Shown piece after piece: positions 49,367-60,100 of a DNA stretch of 64,000 nt. The position numbers were made by a program, and so were the translations under genes. The stretch lies in the NCBI GenBank assembly GCA_009768925.2, contig VHIT02000033.1, positions 124,001-188,000 on the forward strand. Direction: 5' to 3'. The notes beneath the pieces were generated by a model. The model saw nothing but the letters and a program-made list of their open reading frames with translations. It was not told where the DNA came from and searched no databases. Source of the stretch: Cryptosporidium bovis. Lineage: Eukaryota > Apicomplexa > Conoidasida > Eucoccidiorida > Cryptosporidiidae. Positions within the stretch are counted from its first letter, which is position 1. Each line of letters opens with the position of its first letter.

Positions 49367-50942
49367 ATGTATTACAAAAGATACATTTTGTTTTTCTTTA
49401 CACTGAGTTTTCTCTTATTTCTTTTGGTTAATTATGATAGAAATAGGCTATCAAAATTCGGACTGGACCTTGCTGGTTTTGACGACCGGTTGGAGTCGTT
49501 TTCAGACGATAAACTTGTTGAAACAAACCACCGTTTGTTTGAAGAGGAGATTGGTAAGTGAAACTAGTTGGCATTTAACTATAGTGTCATTTATTACTTA
49601 TTTATCACAATATAATTTAATTTTATAGTAATTTTGAGTGAGGTTAACACCGAAAATAACAAGGAATCTAAATTTACTCTTGTCAAAGAAGTAACCTCTG
49701 ACTTTTCTGTAAACTTAAGCAGTGAAAAGGAGAAAACTGTTGTTACGCATTCATTTAAGTTCCCATTTCGTTTAAATCCAAGTGGATTCAGACTACTGAT
49801 GAAAATACGAATAGAATCCACTTTTTATCCAATAACTATAATATTTGTTGGACGGGACTTGAAAAGATTGATAAATATTGTTATTGAAAGTTGTAGAGCG
49901 TACATATTCTCTGAAAATAGAAAAGGTGGTTACTTTTATGATAGCTCACCCCTTTTATTTCCAGTAAAAGATACTAATTATATTGAATTGGTTATGGATT
50001 GGTTCAATGAGACATACACTATTTCTACATTGAACAATGGACACCAAACCGCTTTGGGAAACAATGTTAGAGTTAACTCTCCATTAGTCACAGCTGGTTT
50101 TGCGTTTATAGGTAAGGAATTTAGACCCATTACAATTGGATGGGTATTTGAAAATGATCCATTTATCAGCGACTTTAGCTGTGAAATAAGTTACTACGAA
50201 GAGAGATGTAAAAGTTATTCAATTGTTATTTTAGAAAATAAACACAAACATTTCAATGGTATTAATATAAACGAGGGATTCCTAAAGGTTGCATTTCAAT
50301 ACCCACCAAAGTACAAGCTTCCAGTAAAACTAAATATAGGAAAAAAAATTGTTGTTGAATTCGACTACGAAAAACTAACAGTCAAATCCCGTAACAAGCC
50401 TTCCAAAACTCACTTCTTCTTTGATAAATACGAAGAGGGAGAATGGATCAATCTAGACTTAGTCCCTATCTCAATAGATTTAATTAATAGTCTAAATTCA
50501 ACTATGAAGAATAACATGAACACTCAAGAATACAATATAAACATCAGTGCAAACTCAAGTCACTGTCTTAAAGAAGTACTTGGAAACATAAATAGATACA
50601 ATAGAATTATATTCAAAAATAATTATAGTGTTTTAAATAAAAAAATGAATGAAACATCTATTGAAGATAAATACGGTAAACCAAACCCATATAAACTACT
50701 TTTCGCAATAGACAATGAAATTATCGGTAAGTACAATGGTATACTCACACTGCAGACGATTTTCACGATACACTGGACTTTTAGGGAACATTACCATAAA
50801 TAGTGGAGTGTTCAATCGATTATATTTTACCTCAAATTCAAGCAACACAAAACTTAGTGGACCCTTGGCTTATTGGAGGCTTAAGGCGGGAACACCAAAT
50901 TACATTGATGACAATTTTGTAAGTTCAACTAAAAACCTCTAA
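49367..50942 (+). CDS. Signal-anchored paralogue of the polythreonine protein (three exons, 480 aa)
   Basis: Exons 49367-49553, 49629-50726 and 50784+1-50942 are joined by two short introns (75 and 58 nt; both donors GTAAGT, acceptors TATAG and TTTAG). The precise third exon start is 50785. The N-terminal hydrophobic anchor lies at about 7-22 (ILFFFTLSFLLFLLV). The body is beta-rich, and CEISYYEERCKSYSI matches CNLSNFYESCKSTSV of the neighbour. The final GPLAYWRLKAGTPNYIDD matches QPLVYWKLYEGMSPSINVD. It has no polythreonine. The pair therefore arose by tandem duplication and has diverged greatly in linkers and introns. Family outside this pair is not recognised; a surface or secretory-vesicle location is inferred. 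Confidence 0.8.
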
Positions 50943-51086
50943 GAGTTTTACTTTACTTAATTGGTTATTCTTTAAAGAAATACACCCTTAATGATTTATT
51001 TGTCTGATAATCATTTAAGTACAAGTGCTTTGTAATAATGTCTTAATTTGCAGTAATTTTCGGTTCTGAAGTAATTGAAAATAAAC

Positions 51087-51105
51087 TGCATGCATTTCAT
51101 GCAGG
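51087..51105. other. Inverted repeat with ApiAP2-like TGCATG core
   Basis: CTGCATG and CATGCAG arms are separated by CATTT, forming a perfect 7-bp stem with a 5-nt loop. It lies in the 179-bp spacer between two convergent genes. It could be a 3' RNA hairpin or a factor-binding site (TGCATG-type). Confidence 0.5.
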
Positions 51106-51121
51106 CGAAATATTAAAAACT

Positions 51122-54100
51122 TCAACTCTTTTTTATAAATTTCTCCTTCATCTTTTTTTTAATTCTCTGACCCAAACTTAAGTATTTGGTTTTCCTTTTT
51201 GTTTTAATGTTTTTAACGGAAATATTTGGTAATTGATTCAACAAACTAACGATTTCCTGATAAACAAACGACAGATAATGAGTGTACCAAGACACTCTAA
51301 GATAATAAGGCTTCAACTGTATCCCAAGAATGTTTACCTCGTTCTCACATTGATTTGACTTCTTACTTACAAAGTAATTCAGTTCATTTATATATTCCGA
51401 TCTCAGCTTCGCATCTTTAATAAAATTAGGAATTGAGTATGGCCGAGTAACTTTAGCCATAAAAATTATGGCTTTAGAAAGAATTTTCTTTGCATTCTGA
51501 TATTCAACAGTACTTACAGCCCAATGATCAATTGTAGCTAACACATTTTTGAGTATTGGAAATATAACAAACACATGATTTTCCAAATATAACTTAACTT
51601 TATCAAAAACAGCCCTTCTTAATAATATGTTCTCCAAAATTGACTGTGTTGATTTCTTACCCCATTTGTTAAATAATTTCTGGAATTTCCTCTTTTTTGA
51701 GGCCTTGTTCATTTTTTTAGAAACGTAGCTAGTCAACCTTTCCAGGTATGTATCATCTTTAACTTTTACATCAAATATTGTATTTATTAATTCGCTTTTC
51801 CCAAAATAATATAGTACGTTATCAATTTCTTTTGACAGCACTTCCACCTCCTTCCTCATCCTCGAGTTTTCACAGTATTCAAGAATTGCACTGTGATCTG
51901 ACTTTATTGACTCGTCTATATCGTGTGTAATCCTTTCTATTGGTTCAATTACCTTGTTACATACTTCCTTTGCATACTTGAATTTGCTGTCATAGTAGAT
52001 AGACGTTGAAATAGTTGAATACTTATTTATTATTTCCGTGATACAATTTTCAAGGGACGAACCATTAAGCTCGTAAACGAGTTTGTCCATTGGAGTTAAA
52101 TTAGTTCTAATTGTTTTTAAAAATGAAACCTTATCTGATTCACCTTTGTTTTCGCCAAAGCTTATTAATTCATTTAGTGTATCGTCAAGAATGTTTTTAA
52201 TGCTAACCAGTTTAAAACTTAGTTTCGTCATTCCCAATTTGCTTCCAAATTTATAGCTTAAGTGATTATCCCTGATATTCGTTGCTTCGTAAATAAATTC
52301 AGCGACTTTAAGAGGGTTAAATCCGCCCTTAATATGATTAATGACTGCTTCACGTTTAAATTGCTCCTTTAAATATGAATCTTGAATTTCATACTTTCGC
52401 TCATATAAAGAATCCCTTAAAACTTGATAGGCCAAATCATAAAAACCACCACTCAATATCAGTGAATCTGGTACATTCTGGAGCACTTTAACATTTCTAT
52501 CTTGGCTCAGATAGGTTCCCATAATTGGGTTCAATAACATTCTCATCAGATAATAGCTCATTACGTTTGGATCTATTGGTAAGTTAAATTTATTGATAAA
52601 TCTCATAACAAAGTTGAAAATCCCCATCTCGGTGTTCAAAGAGTATAAATCATGTCTCACGGATGTAATGTAATTATAAACTTGTATTCTTCCCAAACAA
52701 CCCTCAAAAATGTAATTTAATACCGTATTAAAAGCGTAATAAATAGATGAAAAGTATATCTCCTCCCTAGAATATTTTTGTTTTAAGATTAATCCACTAT
52801 TACACTTTTTTTTAGATATCTCATTTATAACTTCAGTGCAAAATGAAAGTAAATCTGAATACTTTAGATTCAAGTGGTCTTTAACGTCATTTGTAGCTTC
52901 ATTGATGCATTTTTCAAAAGATAAAAATATGCTTATTTCTTCCTCCTTATTAAACATTGAATAAACTCTTTTAAAATTGGCCCCAAATGTCCTGAGAGAT
53001 ATTATTTTGTCCTCTTCTGAGTCATCACTTTCAAATAAACTTATCTTAAATCTTTTTCCGATACTCCCTATTAAGTGTTCGATATTTAAAATATCATAGC
53101 TTACTTTCAATTTATCATCTTTCATTACCTCTTCCAAAAGTGATTTTTTAAGAATACTTAAAGTCCTGTTTGTCGGTTTAGTTACCTTCATGTTAATTCT
53201 ATTATACCCATCCCCAGGCCATATTTTCGAAAGGTGACCAAAGAATTTTAGCGTATAGCCCTCTTTTACGAGAAGTTCTTTGATATAATCGTCAATAGTT
53301 TCCCTTGTCCAAAGGGAAACAAGTTCACCAACCAACTCAAAAAAGGAAAATCCGGAACTTGGATATTTTACTCCCTTTTCATTTATTATACTATGCACTT
53401 TATTTTCTATACTACTAACAAAAGTGTGGAAATTTGGATTTTTCCTTGCAGACGAAATACAGTTTACCCAATATTCATTCAGTCTCTCATTATTTTCGTC
53501 TAAAAGTACAGTTCGAAGTATATCAATATCATTTTCAAAAACCTGATCGTAACCTAGTGATTTGATTAGTTGATTTAAGCTTTTGCTTTTGTCTTTTCCA
53601 AGCAACTCTGAAGAAATTGTTTGTATTGTTAATTTATCGCATTCACTGTAGTTTATTTCATTCACTTCGATGCAAATATTCATACATATTTGATAATAGT
53701 GGTCCAATCTTCTCGGATTGTCAGTAATAGCCCCAATTACAGAATTAAAACAATGAATGTGATCAAAGTTATTCATTAATGATCCATGTACATTTTCATA
53801 TCCATAAGAAAGAAATATCCCTCCTATATGTTGCTGCTTTGTTGTTAATATCGTTTTACCAAGTCTTCCAACATATATCACGTTATTATTGTACATTCTT
53901 ATCGATTCAGAAATATGAGAATTAAATAAACTTAAAGTGTTGGGGGGATAAAGCTTTCCCAACAGTATTTTATTCGTTTCTTCTGCCTCTAGATAATCTG
54001 AGTTGTCATTTAATGGCTTAAAAAAGTTTTTTCTTGGTGTACTCTTCATATCGAAATTGTCATTTAAACTCAACGTGTTAATCCCAAAATAGCTAATTCG

Positions 54101-57100
54101 CTCCTTTGACTCTAAAACATTTAAAATTATATCCGAAATTTCATCAGAAACACTTTCATTAATATCAATAAACCTCGTAGAGTTAATCGGGAATACTTGA
54201 ATTATAATCTTTGAAAGTTTGTTTTTTGAAATGCTCATTTTACTCCAGTCAAACTCTTTCGCTGCTTTTTCAGCTATTTTCTCTATTTCAATATTTCCAA
54301 CTAAAATACCCAAATTTAAAAACACCTCAAAAATTATAAATCTCATAAATCTTAATATTAAATCACCATTTTCAAATTTATTTAGATAAATTTTTGATAT
54401 CACTCTAAATGAAACAATGAAAGGTACAAATTCATGGTTAAGGTTGTTTTCATCATTTATTCCAATTATTTCTAAAGCTCTTTTATTCTCTCCTTTTGAA
54501 ATATTAATTAGGCTTTTTTTCATATTCTTATAAAAATCCCTAACATTCAAATCGCCATTCTCCAAAACTATCTCTCTAAGATTGTCAACCATTAACAATG
54601 AGTCCAAATAATCGTCCTTTTTTGGTTCTTTATTTGATATCCTCCTGACGAGGAAATCTATCATTTTATTTATGGTATCATCAACTTCGAAATCCGTTAA
54701 TTTATTTTCTTCGATTGGACATACTTTTTCCGTATTCTTGAGTAAAAGTAAATAATTGTGTGAGTTTTCCAACTTGTGGATTAGATCATTGAAGTTGTGA
54801 TTATGATTCTCTTTAATCGTGTCCCATAACCAAAAGCTGTTTTGATTGTATTTTTCTTCAGAAGAAAGATAAAGCTTGTTATTAGTTATGATTTCTACGA
54901 TTTGTGGAATATTAACATCAACAATTTCACTGCTAGAGTGGATATACTCCTCCTCCAAAGTAAATTGAGCCAATTTTCTCAAAAAAATATTTGAACTTAT
55001 TCCAGAGTTAAGGATTAAATTTCGAATAATAAGTATCGCCACTGATGAAGTACAATTCGGAAAGTCACTTAAAAATGTGTTCTCTAAATGTCTATCAAGA
55101 TAATTTTTAATAAAGGTAAACGAATTTCTGAAATCAATGAGTGAAGTTAATGATTTTTTGAATACATATTTATCTGGGATTGTTGCACCAAAACTATTTT
55201 TTTCCCATATTATTGGAAATATCCTGTCTATCGTATCACTCACTTTAAACGCCAGAGTTGTCTCAACTACCTTTTCATATTCGTCAATATTTGAATCATA
55301 TTCATTGATAAATAGCTGAATTGAGGTACATATTTCTTCGTAAACAATATTTTTTGGTATTAATAAATTAAGCAGTATTTTTGAATTTATTACTAGTTCG
55401 TCTAAAATTGTAGCGAGTATATCATAACATTTGTCTCCAAGTAGTTCTGTGTTGTTCACTGTCTCAAGAAACGCATTTTCTGTATTCCTTAGATCAATTG
55501 GATGTAATAAATGGTCCTCCAAAAGTATTATAAGTGCCCCATTAATACTTTTTTCAGATAACCATTTTTCCCTTCTGAATAAAGAATGCCCTATCTTTTT
55601 ACATACGTTATAAAGGTCAGCGTAATAGATCCTTTTTTTCGGCTTTTGGTAGAAGAAAAAGCTTCTGAATGACCTTAAACATTCCAGAAAATCAAAAAAG
55701 TCATTCTTTTCTTCGTTTATTAGTTTGTATTCGTCGACAAAATTCTCTTGGAATAATTTTTTATTGTAAATTCCAAAATGATTGTTATCTAATGTAGAAT
55801 TTATTCTTTCAAAAATGGTTGGTAAGTAGCTTGTATTTTTAAGTAAGTAGTCCTCGTATTCATATACAATTCTCTCAGAATTGAGATTTGGAAACAATTT
55901 TCCAACAAATTTTTCCACTTGTTTTAAATCGGAAAATTTACTTGGATACCCACTCTTGTTTTCAAGTCTATACCCAAACGAATACAATAAACTTTTGACT
56001 CTATTAATTTCTATTTCATTTTCTGCATTGCCGTTAGTCAACCCAACACTTTTCACTTTTTCCGGCTTAATTACTGTTAAATATAAGATATCATCATTAT
56101 TTAAAGGTACTTTGCTGAAAAACAGACTATTAAAATCCTCTCCCAGACTAATTTTTGTACCATTAGTTGTAAACAGATTCTCTGGTTTAATTTTATTTCC
56201 AAAGCTGTTTTTTAGTGTTTTAATTACATCAGAAATAGTGAAAGAAGGCTTTAACTTAATAATTTTGTTGATACTCGGATCTTCCTTCAAAATTACTTTA
56301 ATTGAAATCCACTTCTTATGTACGTTCTTCCTTTTTTCAACGTACACAAAAGAGTTATTCACCTCCAGTTCTTTAACTGAATCAAAAGACCTAATATTTT
56401 CAGAAATATTGACTTTGTTAGACTTTTTGTTCTTGTTTTTGAAGGACTTTTTTGGAACGAAAATGTCATATGTATCCAAATTTACCCCATGTAACTTATT
56501 TAATATTTGGTACAAACCAAAAATTGGTTCGTTTTTATCATCATTGCTTGAAATTGAAGTTATTGTTGTGAAATGCGAAATTCCAAGTGACTTGGACACT
56601 ATATTTAAACTTATATTTGGTTCAACAAACAATTTTACCACTATCGTACCTTTAATATTCATCTCATAAATGGGTTTTTGATGATTTTCGGGGTTATTTT
56701 TAATTATTCTTGGAATGTGGTCCATATATTTACCTTCATTGTTCTGAACAACCTCGATAGAATCAATTTCAAATTTGTTGTTATTGTCGTAGCCTCCTCT
56801 TTCAAAGAGATTACTCGTTATGATATTCTTAATTTCTTGGATTAAACTGCCAAACGTCTCATCTGAATGAATATTTATATCTTTTGAAATAAAGTCTTTT
56901 TTATCAAAAACTTCTGGAATAATGTTAATAATAGAAGGAAATCTCCACATTACCTTTATAAGTAACTTTTTTGAGTCTTTTAGGAATGTATTTATTGTTA
57001 TAATTTCTGGATTTGAGAAAATATGGTCAGACATTTTTGACTCATGATTGATTATTTCCGGGTAAATAATTTTACCATTTGAAAGCAATATTGACTCTAT

Positions 57101-60100
57101 TTTTCTATTTTTTAAATCTTTGTTTTTACTTAATTCACTGATAAAAATACTCATTTTTTCGTCTCTAATGTTCGCCTTAAAACTACCATTTTTTTTTGTA
57201 TTTGTGTCTTTCCAGTTAACATTAAACTCAAATAACTCAGGTTCAACATAATTTAACATTAAAAGACAAACATTTCCATCCACAATTCCCAATTTGTTGA
57301 ACCTTAAACTATCCTCTCCATTCTGATCAATAAAATCTTTGAATATTATAACCCTTGAATTCACTTTAACTCCCTCTAGAGTATCTTTTTTTGGATCAAT
57401 AATTCCTCTTTCTGTTAAAACAGGAATGATTGAGAAAACCGATGAGTTTCTAGCTACACGAATTTCGGTTGAAATTCCAACAGGTTCTGATACAGTTACT
57501 TTAAGACTAATAGTATCACTTTTACTCTTTTTCATCAGGTCATCGTAAATACTCTTAAAATCACCACTTGGAAAATTCTCAGAGAATTTTATCCATTCAT
57601 TGCACATGACTTCCAGTATATTATTGTCTTTGTTTACTTTATATTTGTTGATTATCTCTGCAATTTTTTCAATGCAATCCCTCTTATTTTTAGGTTTTGT
57701 TTTATTCGCTAACATATTTGAAATACTTTCTTTTAGTCCCGGATTGCCATCAAAAGGAAGATAGGCTCCAGAGTGATTGTTTAACCAATCTACAAATTCG
57801 TTTTGAAGCCTTTTCTCAAATCTATTCATCTTATGTCCTATAAATCCAACAATTATTCCGCTTTCCTTTAAAGGAATATTGTTTTCAGTCAATTTTGTAA
57901 CCAACTGACCATAATTAAAACCAATAATTGGATTAAGAGAGTTCACTACTTTTTGAATTTTTGTTTTTTCAATCCCAGGGTAGTCATTTAATACGCCTAT
58001 TATCAACTTTCTGTAAGTGGAAGAGGAATGAAGTGCCATAGGCTTGTCTACATATTCCAATATGCTTTTCGAAAAATGTTCTGAGAAATTATCGATTTCT
58101 TCTTTCGTTAAAAAATCAATAATTGCTGAATAGTTATTGATACAATCTTTAAAAGGAGTCTTTAATAATTCATGGTCTTCAATTTTGTTAATGGAATTAA
58201 TCTTTGAAAAAGAGACCTCCATACATTTAATTGGTATGATATTTCCGGTTATTTCATAGTAACTCATATAAATTGCATAATTCTTAATTTCATTCTGAAT
58301 AAATTCATAGTCCCTTCCTAAATACAAAGCTACTGAACCACAGAATAATATAGGATCAGACTTTAACACAGAATATCTTTCATTCTTCCAATTTGAAATG
58401 ACAAATTGATCAATACAATTTGAAAAACTGAACATTGTGTTCCCGGAAAAGGTGTTTAGATCCTTATTAAGTGCCACGAACTTAGATCCAACACTTTTTA
58501 CCAGATTTGAATGATGTATTTTTTGTTCTATATTATCAGAAGATCCTCCGCATACATACTTACTTGTATAGTTAATTTGTTCTTGTTTATTTAACATTCC
58601 TGTATAACTCCCGGAAATTCCTATCATAGTCAGAGCATCACTAAAAGGAGTGTTAAATTCAATTCCATCCTGGATTTCTTTGTATCTTTGCATAATCATT
58701 TCCTGGGATAGAAAAGCTAAAGTATTTTTCAAAAAAGCCTTTAAACCAATCATTGAAAATGAATCAGCGTTCATTAAATAACCTCTTGGGACGTCTCCTG
58801 CAAAAAATAACTGAAGTGTAATGTCAAACACCTCTTTTTTCCCTTTTTGACTGCACGTATTTTTTGAGTAATCGTAATTAAATTCATTATGAATTAATAT
58901 TTTTGTTTTCTGCAACTCGGGTACAAACTCTCTTAGGGGGACAAGTTTATCAAGCAATCTGTATATTATGTTCTTGTTATTGCATATTGATTTTATCTGT
59001 TCTTTGGTAACCGGTGCTAAGTTAATGTGCCTTCTAAATGGAAAATCTAGATTAATTTGTGAATTTTGGCTTAAAAAAGGCTCATTTGCATTTAATATTT
59101 CAAAGTGGTATATACACTCTTTTTCAGTTAAACCCTCACTCAAAGCTTGAAGTAGTGCATATAAAATAGAATTAACAGTTTTACCTTCGTAAAGAGTTTC
59201 TATTTCAGGAAATTTTAACTTATTGTTTTCCTTATTTCCTAGATTCAGAAACCATTTTAGTACAAGGGAAGTATATAAAGCAATTTCTACGTTAAACAAA
59301 TCATCTTGATCTTTTTTTAGCGTCGAAAATATTGAAAAACAAATTAAGGAAGAAAGTGTTGATATGTCTTCCAAATTATCACTAATTTCTTGGGTTGTAA
59401 TCAAATCAAGGCATTTAAATAAATTGAATCTTGAATTCTGAATTATCTCTTCTATTGAAAACTTTAGTTCTTTAAAATACCTATTTTTAGATACTGTATT
59501 TCTTAGCTTCCTTTTTAAGTCAATATATTTTGGAATATAAATGCCCTCTAGATTTGTATCATTCTCTATAACAATGCCTCTGTAATCAAAAAATAACTTA
59601 CAAAGGGTATTTGACTTCACTATTGGGACTAAATACAATTTGAAAAGTAGATCACTTCCAAATAAACACCCTATTAGAGAATAAGATGTACTTTCTTTAT
59701 TATTACCCTTATTGATCAATAGTGGATCTTTGTTTACTGGGGAAAGTGAAGAACCATCAAAATCCCAAGTTTTACTACTCTCAATTCCATCTCTAGTTAA
59801 CTCTTTAAATATGTGAATTATTCCAGGATCGGTTTGTAAATTAAACAAACCAGCTCCGATAATCTCTTTCAGTTCAACTCCAATTAAATCCTTTATTGAC
59901 AAATTAAAAGAAATCAGGTCTGACATTCTACTCAAATAAATCTCGCTTCTTCCAAGATTTATACCAAAGTTATAACATAATCTCAAAGGAACGGATCTCG
60001 TATCTAAATCTGGGGTAACATTATCCTCATCCAAATACATTTCTATTAGTGATTCCACTTCTGAAACACAAGTTTCAAGGGTAAAGTGAGGCTTTCTGCA

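Noticed and set aside
55881-56669. Long antisense open frame of 262 codons inside the giant secreted gene, mirroring part of the putative Ubl region.
   Set aside because: It is an exact antisense shadow of well-behaved coding sequence and its translation is hydrophobic and Leu/Phe/Ser biased, as expected from complementing Lys/Asn/Ile codons. No independent start or promoter signal supports it.
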